Counted from the stretch's first letter, positions 31,587-41,372 are shown. The stretch is 64,000 bases of DNA from Desulfacinum hydrothermale DSM 13146 (GCF_900176285.1 NZ_FWXF01000007.1:1-64000); one strand, 5' to 3'. Translations and numbers: made by a program. The notes: a model not told the origin generated them from the sequence alone.

Positions 31587-32456
31587 ATGGATCCCTTGAC
31601 CTCCTTGGCCCGACCGGAACGGATCGGCGACCGAACCCTTCCCGTCATTGAGGATACCGCCCTACTTTCCTGGGCCCTCGACCAGGGGCTCGCCCCCTGG
31701 GAAGCCCAGCAGCGGGCCCTGGAAGAAGGCCTATTGCCGGTCCGTTACACCAAGAACGTCTGGGCCCTCAGCATGGAAGAGCAACTGCGGTTGGCCCAGG
31801 CCACCGCCTTCGTTTGCGGCTGCGGTGGTCTGGGCGGCACCATCCTGCAACTGCTGGCGCGGGCGGGAGTGGGCCACCTTCGCTTTTGCGACGGCGACAC
31901 CTTCGCCCCCTCCAACCTGAACCGGCAATGGTTTTCCAGCTCGGACACGCTGGGCCAGCCCAAGGCGGCGGTGGCTGCGGCCGTCTGTCGCCGGCTCAAC
32001 CCCTTTGTCCGTCTCACGGCCCTGCAGCTGGTGCTGGACCAAGACACCGCCGAGCGGTCCATTGCCGGCGCTCAGGTGGTGATCGATGCCGTGGACAACC
32101 TGGCTGCCCGATTCCTTTTGGACCGCACCCGAAAGAGCCTGCGCATCCCGTTCATCCACGGGGCCGTGGCGGGTTGGCTGGGACAATTGACCACTTTTCT
32201 ACCGGAATCCCCCTTGACTTTGCGGAGCATATATGGCGACCGTCTGGAGCGCGATCCCTCGGAAGCATCCTTGGGAGTCCTGGGCCCGACGGCGGCCGTC
32301 ATCGGCAGCCTGGAGGCCTTGGAAGCCATTCGAGTGCTCGCCGGACGGGCTCCGGCCCATGCCGGACAGCTTCTCTATTTCGACGGAGAATCGGGTTCCA
32401 TCCATGTGGTCCCCTTGGCTTCGGGGGATGGGACGAACGATTCTTCGCCGGCCTGA
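31587..32456 (+). CDS. ThiF/MoeB/HesA-family adenylyltransferase-like protein
   Basis: A 289-residue E1-like protein. The nucleotide-binding core is FVCGCGGLGGTILQLLARAGVGHLRFCDGDTFAPSNLNRQ, followed by IDAVDNLAARFLL and FIHGAVAGWLGQLTTF. LGVLGPTAAVIGSLEALEAIRVLAG closes it, all as in ThiF/MoeB. The paired CxxC zinc site of MoeB is absent. A helical N-terminal extension of about 60 residues precedes the core. Such proteins adenylate the C-terminal Gly-Gly of a sulfur-carrier protein; no carrier gene is in the window. The start ATG 31587 has ACGGAGG upstream. It is divergent from serC and precedes pepA. Confidence 0.8.
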   Translation: MDPLTSLARPERIGDRTLPVIEDTALLSWALDQGLAPWEAQQRALEEGLLPVRYTKNVWALSMEEQLRLAQATAFVCGCGGLGGTILQLLARAGVGHLRFCDGDTFAPSNLNRQWFSSSDTLGQPKAAVAAAVCRRLNPFVRLTALQLVLDQDTAERSIAGAQVVIDAVDNLAARFLLDRTRKSLRIPFIHGAVAGWLGQLTTFLPESPLTLRSIYGDRLERDPSEASLGVLGPTAAVIGSLEALEAIRVLAGRAPAHAGQLLYFDGESGSIHVVPLASGDGTNDSSPA

Positions 32457-32626
32457 ACGGCCCAGCCTCGGCGGGCGCTCGGGGATGGCTTCCCGGCCGG
32501 AGGGTGCACCGCGGCGTCCTACGAGCCATGCCCCATGGAGGGTGGCCACGATGGAGCCAAGGTCTTGACGGAGAAACGATAGCGGTTCGAAACGCAGATG
32601 CACACGCACACCAGGAGGTGACACAC

Positions 32627-34147
32627 ATGGACTTTCAATCTGTTCAGGCTCCCGCCCCACAATGGGAAACGGACATTCTTATCTTCTTCTGCACCGACGA
32701 TTCCGACCCCCTTTTACCGGGATTTCGCCGGTGGATGGACGAACACGCCCCCTGGCTGAAGCAGACCAAGGCCCTGGAAGACATCCGGGGCAAGCACAAA
32801 GCGACCACCGTGCTCTACGCCCCCGAGCCCGGTCCGGCACCCCGAATCCTGGTCACGGGCCTGGGAAAACGTGAAGAGTGCACCTTGGAAAAATTGCGCC
32901 AATCCGCGGCGGCCGCCGCGCGCTGCTGCCGGGAGCTCAGAGTGGACCGTGCGGGGTTGCCCGCGCAAGCGCTGGAGGGCCTGGCTTTTTCCTTGGAAGC
33001 CGGGCTTCGTGAAGCCGTGCTCGCCTTCACCTTGGGTCTCTATAAAAACGATCGACTCAAGACCCGAAACGGCGAGGAAAAGACTCCCGATCTCCCCGCC
33101 CGACTCACCCTCTTTCACCAAGAACCTTTGCCCGAACTTGCCGGAATGCTCGAGGAAACAGCAGCCGTCATCCAGGGCATCACAACCGCGAGGGACCTCA
33201 CCACGGAGCCTTCCAACCTGGTAACCCCCATCCGCATGGCCCAACGAGCCGCCGAGATCGCCCAAGCCTACGGCATGCACTTCGAGGCCTTCGATCTGGA
33301 CAAGGCCCGGGAGCTGGGCATGGGGGCCTTCGCGGCGGTGGCCCAAGGAAGTCGGGAACCGGCCCGATTCATCGTTGTGGAACACGCCCCAGCGGGCACC
33401 GAAGCCCAATCCCCCATCGTGATGGTCGGCAAAGGGATCACCTTCGACACGGGGGGCATCTCCATCAAGCCCAGCGCCAAGATGGAGGACATGAAGCGGG
33501 ACATGGCCGGCGCCGCCTCCGTTCTGGGCGCCATGGAATGCATCGGCCGCTTGGGCCTGCGGCGTCGCGTGGTCGCCCTTTTGCCCTGCACCGAAAACAT
33601 GCCCGACGGCAAGGCCTATAAGCCCGGGGATGTGATCAAGACCCATGCGGGCCTGACGGTGGAGGTCATCAGCACGGACGCGGAGGGTCGCATGATTCTC
33701 TGCGATGCTCTGAGCTACGCCCAGAAGTACCAACCCGCGTGCATCGTGGATCTCGCCACACTCACCGGCGCCTGTGTGGTGGCCCTGGGAGACCGGGTGG
33801 CCGGCCTCATGGGCAACCGTGACGACTTTCTCCAGAAGATCAAGGATGCCGGCGACCCCGTGGGCGAGCTCTTCTGGCCCCTGCCGCTCTACGATTTCTA
33901 TTTTGAAGAGATGAAAAGCGACGTGGCGGATTTCAAGAACGTGGGCAACCGGCAGGCGGGCGCCATCATCGGAGGCATGTTCCTCAAGCAGTTCGTGGAC
34001 GACAAGACTCCCTGGGCCCACATGGACATCGCCGGCACCGCCATGGCGGAAAAGGATCTGGGCTGGATCCCCAAAGGGGCCAGCGGCTTCGGGGTGCGAA
34101 CGCTGGTGGAGCTGGTAAAAGGCTGGGACGCTTGGCAAATGGGTTGA
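32627..34147 (+). CDS. pepA: Leucyl aminopeptidase (M17 family)
   Basis: This 506-residue two-metal aminopeptidase has a variable N-terminal domain (1-165) and a C-terminal catalytic domain. The metal and active-site motifs are VGKGITFDTGGISIKPSAKM (Lys and Asp), MKRDMAGAASVLGAM (Asp), STDAEGRMILCDAL in place of the common NTDAEGR (Asp, Glu, Arg), and ATLTGACVVALG. It releases N-terminal residues in the cytosol and may serve peptide turnover together with the Dpp importer encoded nearby. ATG 32627 is chosen because AGGAGG lies 8 bp upstream. A 170-bp gap separates it from the ThiF-like gene. Confidence 0.92.
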   Translation: MDFQSVQAPAPQWETDILIFFCTDDSDPLLPGFRRWMDEHAPWLKQTKALEDIRGKHKATTVLYAPEPGPAPRILVTGLGKREECTLEKLRQSAAAAARCCRELRVDRAGLPAQALEGLAFSLEAGLREAVLAFTLGLYKNDRLKTRNGEEKTPDLPARLTLFHQEPLPELAGMLEETAAVIQGITTARDLTTEPSNLVTPIRMAQRAAEIAQAYGMHFEAFDLDKARELGMGAFAAVAQGSREPARFIVVEHAPAGTEAQSPIVMVGKGITFDTGGISIKPSAKMEDMKRDMAGAASVLGAMECIGRLGLRRRVVALLPCTENMPDGKAYKPGDVIKTHAGLTVEVISTDAEGRMILCDALSYAQKYQPACIVDLATLTGACVVALGDRVAGLMGNRDDFLQKIKDAGDPVGELFWPLPLYDFYFEEMKSDVADFKNVGNRQAGAIIGGMFLKQFVDDKTPWAHMDIAGTAMAEKDLGWIPKGASGFGVRTLVELVKGWDAWQMG

Positions 34148-34183
34148 GCGGACCCTGCGTCGGGAAAAAATCACGCCGCCCAA

Positions 34184-34400
34184 GGAGCCTGTGCGAGAAC
34201 GACCAGGTTGCTCCCTTGTTGGACGGACGGCGACTTGGGGCTAGCAGCCGGGGCCGTGCTGCCGGCCTGGCCTTTCAGCAGTAGGGGCGGGCTACGAACC
34301 CGCCCCCACAAGGGTGTCTGCAGAAAGCACCTCGGGACCGTTGGAATTTCAACTGGTCAGAAAGCCACAAAAGAGCGAGAGGCCATTGTCAGACAGGCTC
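34184..34400 (+). mobile_element. MITE-like element, copy 2 (about 217 bp)
   Basis: The left end is GGAGCCTGTGCGAGAA and the right end, read inward, GAGCCTGTCTGACAA. It aligns with copy 1 (27119-27314) over most of its right half, including GGAATTTCAACTGGTCAG-like sequence and CACAAAAGAGCGAGAGGCC. Both copies have an inner GGGCGGG...CCCGCCC palindrome. It has no coding capacity. It lies 37 bp after the pepA stop. Confidence 0.7.
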
Positions 34401-34471
34401 GTAGCAGGGCGATTTTCGCCGTTGCAACGTGCGCGCTCGGAAAGAACACGAGAGGGACGGATCCCTTTGTC

Positions 34472-34495
34472 GCCGCGGGGTTTCTGCCCCGCGGC
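34472..34495. repeat. GC palindrome between pepA and ftsH
   Basis: GCCGCGGGG - TTTCTG - CCCCGCGGC is a 9-bp perfect stem with a 6-base loop. It lacks a T tract but lies between convergent genes and could act as a bidirectional 3'-end structure. A near-identical stem occurs at 57597-57618. Confidence 0.5.
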
Positions 34496-34573
34496 CGCCG
34501 CCCTTCTCCCCTCAAGAAAGACTCGTCACGACCCTCCGAGACGATCGAAGGCATGGCCCCCGGGGCTCCCTTG

Positions 34574-36481
34574 TCACTCCGCCTGCCCCGACGCGTTGCG
34601 CACCTCCTTTTCGATCGCCCGAAGCGCGTCCCCTTCCACCACTTCCTTTTCCAGAAGGTCCTTGGCCAGCCGCTCCAGGTACTCCCGTTTTTCTTTCAGG
34701 ATGCGCCCCACCTTTTCGTGCGCATCATCCAGCAACCGGGAGATCTCCTCGTCGATCTCCTGCGCGGTCTTTTCGCTGAATTCCCGCGCCCGTGGCGCCG
34801 CTCCCGTATCCAGAAAGGGCGAGCGGGGTTCGCGGGCAAAGGTAACCGGCCCCAGCTTTTCGCTCATGCCGTATTCCATGACCATGCTCCGAGCGATATC
34901 CGTGGCCCGTTGCAGATCGTTTTGCGCACCCGTGGACACATCGCCGAAGACGATCTCTTCGGCCACACGGCCTCCCAGCAATACATAAAGGCGGCTTAGG
35001 AGCTCTTGGCGCGTCATCAGGTACCGATCTTCGGTGGGCATCTGCTGGGTGTAGCCCAAGGCCGCGATACCGCGCGGGATGATGGAGACCTTGTTCACCG
35101 GATCCGTGTGCGGTACGCTCATGGCCACCAGGGCGTGGCCGGCCTCGTGGTAAGCCACGATCTCCTTCTCTTTCGGGTTGATGGCCCGGTTCTTCTTTTC
35201 CAGTCCACCGATAATCCGATCGATGGCCTCTTGGAACTCGGCCATCCCCACCTTGTCCTTGCTGCGGCGGGCCGCCAGCAGGGCCGCCTCGTTCACCAGA
35301 TTGGCCAGATCGGCTCCCACGAAACCCGACGTCATGGCCGCCACCATGTGAAGGTCCACATCGTCTTCCAATACCACGTGACGGGCATGGATCTTCAGGA
35401 TGGCCTCCCGGCCTCGGATATCCGGCTTGTCCACCGCCACGTGCCGATCGAAACGCCCGGGCCGAAGCAGGGCCGGGTCCAGGATCTCCGGCCGGTTGGT
35501 GGCCGCCATGATGATCACCCCCGAATTGGCTTCAAAACCGTCCATCTCCACCAACAGCTGGTTCAGGGTCTGTTCGCGCTCGTCGTGACCGCCCACGGGG
35601 TTCATACCCCGTGCCTTGCCCAATGCGTCCAATTCATCGATGAAGATGATGCAGGGAGCGTTTTGCTTGGCCTGGGCAAAGAGGTCCCGCACGCGAGCGG
35701 CTCCCACACCCACGAACATCTCCACGAAGTCGGAACCACTCATGCTGAAAAAGGGCACGCCGGCCTCACCCGCCACCGCTTTGGCCAGGAGCGTCTTTCC
35801 CGTACCCGGGGCGCCCACCAGCAGCACCCCTTTGGGGATCTTGCCTCCCAGCCTCTGGAACTTTTCGGGATTTTTAAGAAACTCCACGATTTCCCCAAGT
35901 TCCGTCTTGGCTTCTTCAATCCCGGCCACGTCGTCGAAGGTGACTCCCACTTCCTTTTCCGCATAGATCTTCATCCGCGCCTTGCCGACGGAAAGCACCC
36001 CTTGGGGCCCGCCCATCCGCCGCATGAGAAAGCTCCAAAAAGCGATGAAGAGAGCCATGGGCAGCAGCCACGACAAGATGGCTTCCAGCCACTTGTTTTC
36101 CAGCCGGCCGGTGTAGGAGATCCCCTGTTGGTCCAGGAGATGGACCAGCTCCGGGTCTTGGACCCGCACGGTCACAAAGAACCGGCCGGCCAGATCCCCT
36201 TTGACGATTTCCCCTTTGACTTTGTGCGGTCCCAGGATAACGTTACGCACAGCCCCTTCCCGAACCAACTGCTTGAAATGCGAATAGGGCAGTTGGACCT
36301 TCTGCTGCATCAACATTTGGTCCTGGAGCCAGGAAATGACGAGAAGGGCCAGAAGAAAGTACCAGAAGGAAAAGTGCATCTTGCGCCGGGTGGGATCCGG
36401 GGCACCGCCACTACCCATGGAATCCTTGATGCGGTTCATCATGCCCTGGAATCCTCTCTGCTCCTCTTCTTTGCGTGCCAT
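34574..36481 (-). CDS. ftsH: ATP-dependent zinc metalloprotease
   Basis: FtsH is the membrane-anchored AAA+ protease for misfolded and regulatory proteins, including LpxC in enterobacteria. The 635-residue protein has a membrane helix (about 37-53), a small periplasmic domain and a second helix (about 133-153). The AAA+ module carries Walker A GAPGTGKT (223-230), the pore loop FVEMFVGVG, Walker [13 protein letters not shown] and [22 protein letters not shown]. The protease domain has the zinc motif HEAGH near residue 450. ATG 36481 is preceded by GGAGGAGG. A 35-residue charged N-terminal extension precedes the first helix. It is divergent from the peptide-transporter operon. Confidence 0.95.
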   Translation of the reverse strand: MARKEEEQRGFQGMMNRIKDSMGSGGAPDPTRRKMHFSFWYFLLALLVISWLQDQMLMQQKVQLPYSHFKQLVREGAVRNVILGPHKVKGEIVKGDLAGRFFVTVRVQDPELVHLLDQQGISYTGRLENKWLEAILSWLLPMALFIAFWSFLMRRMGGPQGVLSVGKARMKIYAEKEVGVTFDDVAGIEEAKTELGEIVEFLKNPEKFQRLGGKIPKGVLLVGAPGTGKTLLAKAVAGEAGVPFFSMSGSDFVEMFVGVGAARVRDLFAQAKQNAPCIIFIDELDALGKARGMNPVGGHDEREQTLNQLLVEMDGFEANSGVIIMAATNRPEILDPALLRPGRFDRHVAVDKPDIRGREAILKIHARHVVLEDDVDLHMVAAMTSGFVGADLANLVNEAALLAARRSKDKVGMAEFQEAIDRIIGGLEKKNRAINPKEKEIVAYHEAGHALVAMSVPHTDPVNKVSIIPRGIAALGYTQQMPTEDRYLMTRQELLSRLYVLLGGRVAEEIVFGDVSTGAQNDLQRATDIARSMVMEYGMSEKLGPVTFAREPRSPFLDTGAAPRAREFSEKTAQEIDEEISRLLDDAHEKVGRILKEKREYLERLAKDLLEKEVVEGDALRAIEKEVRNASGQAE

Positions 36482-36587
36482 AGCGCCTCCTCCACACATC
36501 CCACTATCGGGCATATTCAGAGCCCCACCACGCCATAAGGCATCAAGACGATTCAGAGTTCGCCCTGGATGCACACAGCCGTTTTCT

Positions 36588-36616
36588 TTGACACTTTAAT
36601 CACTTTTTGCTACAAG
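36588..36616 (+). promoter_or_regulatory. Promoter of the peptide-transport operon
   Basis: TTGACA (36588-36593), 17 bp spacer, TACAAG (36611-36616). The predicted start lies about 70 nt before the ATG at 36692. The local AT-rich spacer stands out from surrounding GC-rich DNA. Confidence 0.6.
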
Positions 36617-36691
36617 TGCACGGGTTTTGACTTGGGCAACCCTGGTTTTGAGAGGCAGAAGGGAAAGAGACCCCAACACGGAGGGAAGAGC

Positions 36692-38299
36692 ATGAGACGA
36701 TGGTGGTTTGCAGTGCTGGCAGCGGTTTTTCTGCTCAGCGGTGTCGCCTTTGCGGCCACGCCCAAGATCGGCGGCACTCTCGTTTTCGGACGCGGCGGCG
36801 ACAGCGTCGGCCTGGATCCCGCGTTCGAGACCGACGGCAATTCGTTCATGATCTGTGACAACGTGTATGACCAGCTGGTCCTTTACGCCGACGAGTCCAC
36901 GGACATCGTCCCGGGGCTGGCCACCTCCTGGGACGTCTCTAAAGACGGCCTGACCTACACCTTCCATCTGCGCAAGGGCGTGAAGTTCCACGATGGGACG
37001 CCCATGAACGCCGATGCGGTGGTCTTTTCCCTGGGCCGCATGATGAAGGAAAAGAAGGTCAAGTTCTTCAAGGACAAGTGGGAATTTCCCAAGGATCAAC
37101 CGCCGGCGGAATACTGGCTGTCCATGGAGATGGACAACATCATCGATTCCATTGAAGCCACCGATGAGTATACGGTGGTCTTCAAGCTCAAGCGGCCTGA
37201 GGCGCCTTTCATCGCCAACATGGGCATGGATTTCGCCGCCATCGTGAGCCCCACCGCCGTACTCAAGTACGGCCCGGACTTCAAGAGCCATCCGGTGGGA
37301 ACCGGTCCCTTCAAGTTCGTCAAGTGGATCAAGGACGACCGGATCATCCTGGAAGCCAACCTGGACTACTGGGACGGCCGCCCCTACCTGGATCAGGCCA
37401 TCTTCCGGGTCATTCCCGACAACTCGGTGCGCTTCCTGGAGCTCAAGACTGGAAACATCGACATCTGCCAGTTCCCCAACCCGGAAGACATCGAACTGGC
37501 CAAAGCGGATCCCAATCTGAAGCTGGTCTCCCAGCCCGGCATGAACATCGGCTATGTGAGCTTCAACCACACCAAGCCGTTGTGGCAGGACAAGAGGATC
37601 CGCAAGGCCATCGCCTACGCCATCAACAAGAAGGCCATCGTGGACAACATCTACTACGGCCTGGGCCAGGTGGCCAAAAACACCATCCCCCCCAACATGT
37701 GGGGCTACAACGACGACATCCAGGACTATCCCTACGATCCCGAGATGGCCAAGAAGCTGCTGAAAGAGGCCAAGTTCTTTGAAAAACTCAAGGCAGCCGG
37801 CCAGACCAAGATCACCCTGTGGAGCATGCCCGTGCCCCGGCCCTACAACCCCAACGGGATGAAGGTGGGCGAAGCCATCCAGGCCGATCTGAAGAAGGTG
37901 GGCATCGACGTGGAACTGGTCACTTTCGAATGGGGCACGTACCTCAAGAAGCAGCGGGAGCAGGATGCGTCCATGGATCTGTTCCAGTTGGGTTGGACCG
38001 GCGACAACGGAGACCCGGACAACTTCCTGGCGGTGCTGCTGGACGGCTATGCCGATCCCAACGTGCGCACCCAGTGGAAGAACAAGGAATATCATGAGAT
38101 CATCCTCAAGGCCAAGCAGGCCAGCAGCAAGGAAGAGCGCATCAAGCTCTACCGCCGCGCCCAGGAACTGATCCACGAGGAAGTGCCTCTGATCAACATC
38201 GCCCACTCCCTGGTGGTCTGGCCCATGCAAAAGCGGGTTCATAACTTCAAGCTACATCCCACGGGAAGCGTGCGCCTGCACAAGGTGTGGGTGGACTAG
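36692..38299 (+). CDS. dppA: Peptide/dipeptide ABC transporter substrate-binding protein
   Basis: A periplasmic solute-binding protein of family 5 (SBP_bac_5), 535 residues with a Sec signal peptide (MRRWWFAVLAAVFLLSGVAFA, cut after AFA). Family motifs are GGTLVFGRGGDSVGLDPA, LATSWDVSKDGLTYTFHLRKGVKFHDGTPMNADAVVFS and HPVGTGPFKFVKW. YDPEMAKKLLKEA and the C-terminal GWTGDNGDPDNFL follow, the last typical of dipeptide/oligopeptide binders. The ATG has GGAGGGAAG upstream. It is the first gene of the transporter operon and is probably expressed above the rest because of the stable hairpin that follows it. Confidence 0.88.
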   Translation: MRRWWFAVLAAVFLLSGVAFAATPKIGGTLVFGRGGDSVGLDPAFETDGNSFMICDNVYDQLVLYADESTDIVPGLATSWDVSKDGLTYTFHLRKGVKFHDGTPMNADAVVFSLGRMMKEKKVKFFKDKWEFPKDQPPAEYWLSMEMDNIIDSIEATDEYTVVFKLKRPEAPFIANMGMDFAAIVSPTAVLKYGPDFKSHPVGTGPFKFVKWIKDDRIILEANLDYWDGRPYLDQAIFRVIPDNSVRFLELKTGNIDICQFPNPEDIELAKADPNLKLVSQPGMNIGYVSFNHTKPLWQDKRIRKAIAYAINKKAIVDNIYYGLGQVAKNTIPPNMWGYNDDIQDYPYDPEMAKKLLKEAKFFEKLKAAGQTKITLWSMPVPRPYNPNGMKVGEAIQADLKKVGIDVELVTFEWGTYLKKQREQDASMDLFQLGWTGDNGDPDNFLAVLLDGYADPNVRTQWKNKEYHEIILKAKQASSKEERIKLYRRAQELIHEEVPLINIAHSLVVWPMQKRVHNFKLHPTGSVRLHKVWVD

Positions 38300-38358
38300 C
38301 CCGGGGAGTTCGGCTCACGGCGTTGTGCCGCGACGCCGATAGGATGAACGCAAACAAC

Positions 38359-38382
38359 GGCAGGGGCCTTCGGGCCCTTGCC
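38359..38382 (+). terminator. Stable hairpin with UUCG tetraloop after the binding-protein gene
   Basis: GGCAGGGGCC - TTCG - GGCCCTTGCC forms a 10-bp stem closed by C(UUCG)G, an exceptionally stable tetraloop. The T tract after it is weak (GCTTTACTG). It sits between dppA and the permease genes, so it is better seen as a partial terminator or mRNA-protecting 3' structure than a full stop. Confidence 0.6.
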
Positions 38383-38405
38383 GCTTTACTGTTGAGGGTT
38401 TGGAT

Positions 38406-39410
38406 TTGCTGAGTTTTATCCTACGCCGCACACTGGCGCTCATCCCCACGGTTTTCGGCATCTCCGTTCTCGTCTTTTTCATGATCCACCTGGTTCCCGG
38501 AGATCCGGCAGAGATGATGCTCGGAGAACGGGCCTCGGAACAGGCCCTGAAGGAAGTTCGGGAACAGCTGGGATTGGATAAGCCTTTGTACGTGCAATAC
38601 GGAAGGTTTCTCGCCCGGCTGGCCAAGGGGGATCTGGGCCGTGCGCTTCGAACCAATGAAAAGATCACCACCGAAATCGCCGACCGCTTCCCGGCCACGG
38701 TGGAGCTGTCCATCGCCGCCATGATCTTCGCCGTCACTTTGGGCATGCTGGCCGGCATCCTGTCCGCCACCCGCCAATACTCCGTCTTCGATTACTCCAG
38801 TATGATCTTTTCCCTGGTCGGGGTCTCCATGCCCATCTTTTGGCTCGGACTCATCCTCATGATCATCTTTTCCGTTCATCTGGGCTGGCTCCCCCTTTCC
38901 GGCCGTCTCAGCTACCACATTCATATTGAGTCCATCACGGGCCTCTACATCCTGGACAGCCTGCTCACCCTCAACTGGCCGGCGTTGAAAGACGCCGTCT
39001 GGCATATCATCATGCCGGCCTTCACCCTGAGCACCATTCCCATGGCCATCATCGCACGCATCACCCGCTCCAGCATGCTGGAGGTCCTGCGCCAGGACTA
39101 CATCCGCACGGCCAAGGCCAAGGGACTGGCCCCCAGGGTGGTCCATTACAAACACGCCCTGAAAAACGCTTTGATTCCGGTTATCACCGTCATTGGTCTC
39201 CAGTTCGGCATCCTCCTGGGCGGCGCCATCCTGACGGAAACCATCTTCGCCTGGCCCGGCATTGGACTGTGGCTCCTGAACGCCGTCTACGCCCGGGACT
39301 TCAATGCCGTCCAGGGAGGCACCATGCTGATCGCCACGACCTTCGTGACCATCAACATGCTGGTGGACATCCTCTATGCGTGGATCAATCCCAGGATCAA
39401 GGTGAGTTAA
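38406..39410 (+). CDS. dppB: Peptide ABC transporter permease, DppB type
   Basis: An inner-membrane permease of 334 residues with about six helices. It opens LSFILRRTLALIPTVFGISVLVFFMIHLVPGDPAE, typical of DppB/OppB, and carries the EAA-loop sequence RITRSSMLEVLRQDYIRTAKAKGLAPRVV that docks to the ATPases. The start is a TTG: GAGGG at 38395-38399 gives good spacing to TTG 38406, while TTG 38400 would be too close. The dppC start ATG follows one base after the stop codon ends. Confidence 0.88.
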   Translation: MLSFILRRTLALIPTVFGISVLVFFMIHLVPGDPAEMMLGERASEQALKEVREQLGLDKPLYVQYGRFLARLAKGDLGRALRTNEKITTEIADRFPATVELSIAAMIFAVTLGMLAGILSATRQYSVFDYSSMIFSLVGVSMPIFWLGLILMIIFSVHLGWLPLSGRLSYHIHIESITGLYILDSLLTLNWPALKDAVWHIIMPAFTLSTIPMAIIARITRSSMLEVLRQDYIRTAKAKGLAPRVVHYKHALKNALIPVITVIGLQFGILLGGAILTETIFAWPGIGLWLLNAVYARDFNAVQGGTMLIATTFVTINMLVDILYAWINPRIKVS

Positions 39411-40337
39411 ATGAGTGCAGCTGCCACGACCTTAAAAGGCACCCAACCGGCTCCGACCAACGAGGGCCTGGAAAAATCCCGAAGCCCATTGGTGGAAGCC
39501 CTGCTGAGGCTGCGCAAGAACAAGACCGCCATCGCGGGGCTCATCATCATCCTGATCTTTCTGTGCATGGCCCTCTTCGCTCCGTGGCTGGCTCCCCACG
39601 ACCCCATCAAACAGTCCCTCTATTCCAAGCTCAAGCCGCCCATTTGGGATGCCAAGGGAACCTGGGAATACGTTCTGGGCACCGATGACTTCGGCCGGGA
39701 TCTGCTGAGCCGCATCATCTACGGTGCACGCATCTCCATGGTGGTGGGCGTCGTATCGGTTTCCATCTCGCTCTTTTTCGGCACCATCGCGGGCGCTTTC
39801 GCGGGTTTCTATGGCGGCAAGATCGACAACGTGATCATGCGCTTCATGGACCTGCTGCTGGCCTTTCCCAGCATCCTTTTGGCCATTGTGATCGTGGCCT
39901 TTTTGGGGCCAAGCCTGCGTAACGCCATGATCGCCATCGGCGTGGTGAGCATCCCCCGCTATGCCCGCCTGGTGCGAGGATCCGTTTTGGAGGAGTACTC
40001 CAAGGACTACGTGCAGGCGGCCCGCGCTCTCGGTGCCCGGGACGGCCGGCTCATCTTCCTGCATATCCTGCCCAACTGTCTGGCACCGCTCATCGTCCAG
40101 ACCACCCTGGGTTTTGCCTCCGCCATCCTGGAGGCGGCGGCACTGAGCTTTCTGGGGCTGGGAGCCCAGCCGCCCACTCCGGAATGGGGCGCCATGCTCG
40201 CCAACGGCCGCGCGCTCATCCTTCGCGCCTGGTGGGCGGTGACCTTCCCGGGACTCATGATTCTCTTTTCCGTTCTCGGCTTCAACCTGCTCGGCGACGG
40301 CCTGCGCGACGCGCTGGACCCGCGACTTCGCGATTGA
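39411..40337 (+). CDS. dppC: Peptide ABC transporter permease, DppC type
   Basis: The second permease subunit, 308 residues. An N-terminal cytoplasmic stretch precedes the first helix (AIAGLIIILIFLCMALFAPWLAPHDP). The FGTDDFGRDLLSRIIYGAR-like segment (here LGTDDFGRDLLSRIIYGARISM) and the EAA loop VRGSVLEEYSKDYVQAARALGARDGRLIF are DppC/OppC hallmarks. It begins directly after the dppB stop, so the two are translationally coupled. It forms the membrane channel with DppB. Confidence 0.9.
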   Translation: MSAAATTLKGTQPAPTNEGLEKSRSPLVEALLRLRKNKTAIAGLIIILIFLCMALFAPWLAPHDPIKQSLYSKLKPPIWDAKGTWEYVLGTDDFGRDLLSRIIYGARISMVVGVVSVSISLFFGTIAGAFAGFYGGKIDNVIMRFMDLLLAFPSILLAIVIVAFLGPSLRNAMIAIGVVSIPRYARLVRGSVLEEYSKDYVQAARALGARDGRLIFLHILPNCLAPLIVQTTLGFASAILEAAALSFLGLGAQPPTPEWGAMLANGRALILRAWWAVTFPGLMILFSVLGFNLLGDGLRDALDPRLRD

Positions 40338-40352
40338 TCGAGGATTGTGCCC

Positions 40353-41321
40353 ATGACCAAACTGCTGGAAGTCCAAAACCTCAAAACCTACTTCTTTACG
40401 GATCGCGGCGTGGCCACGGCCGTGGACGACGTGAGCTTTTCCCTGGACGCGGGCAAGACCCTGTGTATTGTGGGCGAATCCGGCTGCGGTAAGAGCGTCA
40501 CGGCCCTTTCCATCATGCGCCTCATTCCCGAGCCCCCAGGGCGCATTGTGGGAGGCCGCATTTTCTTTGAAGGCACCGATCTACTCACCCTTTCCGAAAA
40601 CCGTATGCGATCCATTCGGGGCAACAAGATCTCCATGATCTTCCAGGAACCCATGACGTCGCTCAATCCCGTCTTCCGGGTCGGAGACCAAATCGCCGAG
40701 GTGCTGGAGCTTCATGAGAACATGAAAGGCCCCGAGGCCATGGATCGGGCCGTGGAGCTGCTCCGCATGGTGGGCATCCCCTCGCCGGAAAGCCGGATCA
40801 AGGATTATCCCCACCAAATGAGCGGCGGGATGCGCCAGCGTGTCATGATCGCCATGGCCCTGGCCTGCAATCCCAAACTGATCATCGCCGATGAGCCTAC
40901 CACGGCTCTGGACGTGACCATTCAGGCGCAGATCCTGGAACTGATGGACGAACTGAGTCGCACCACGGGAACCGCCATTTTGCTCATCACCCACGATCTG
41001 GGCGTCGTGGCCGAAACCGCCCAACACGTGGTGGTTATGTACGCCGGTCGGGTGGTGGAGGAAGCGCCGGTAAAGCAGCTTTTTCACGATCCGCTGCACC
41101 CCTACACCCGAGGGCTCATGCGATCCATCCCCAGTATGAGCGATGACCAGCGGCGGCGCCTGGAAGCCATTCCTGGGGTGGTGCCGAGCCTGCTGGCCCT
41201 TCCCGTGGGGTGCAAGTTCAACGATCGGTGCCGCCACGCCTTCGACCGGTGCCGTGCCGAAGAGCCGCCCCTGACCGCCCCCAAGGACGGTCACTCGGTC
41301 CGCTGCTGGCTCTTCCACTAG
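40353..41321 (+). CDS. dppD: Peptide ABC transporter ATPase, DppD type
   Basis: A 322-residue ATPase subunit with Walker [10 protein letters not shown]-loop [20 protein letters not shown], signature [15 protein letters not shown], Walker [15 protein letters not shown] and H-loop LLITHDLGV. The C-terminal oligopeptide/dipeptide extension includes [14 protein letters not shown] and cysteines ([15 protein letters not shown]) that in homologues bind a [4Fe-4S] cluster. ATG 40353 fits the GAGGA at 40340-40344; an in-frame GTG at 40347 is too close to it. Confidence 0.92.
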   Translation: MTKLLEVQNLKTYFFTDRGVATAVDDVSFSLDAGKTLCIVGESGCGKSVTALSIMRLIPEPPGRIVGGRIFFEGTDLLTLSENRMRSIRGNKISMIFQEPMTSLNPVFRVGDQIAEVLELHENMKGPEAMDRAVELLRMVGIPSPESRIKDYPHQMSGGMRQRVMIAMALACNPKLIIADEPTTALDVTIQAQILELMDELSRTTGTAILLITHDLGVVAETAQHVVVMYAGRVVEEAPVKQLFHDPLHPYTRGLMRSIPSMSDDQRRRLEAIPGVVPSLLALPVGCKFNDRCRHAFDRCRAEEPPLTAPKDGHSVRCWLFH

Positions 41322-41372
41322 GCGCCCCCTTGGGTGAATCCTTTCACGGGCTACCATCAAGAGAATCGAGAT

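Noticed and set aside
31814-32626. Upstream extension of the leucyl aminopeptidase frame
   Set aside because: It overlaps the ThiF-like gene in another phase. Homology and an AGGAGG site place the start at 32627.
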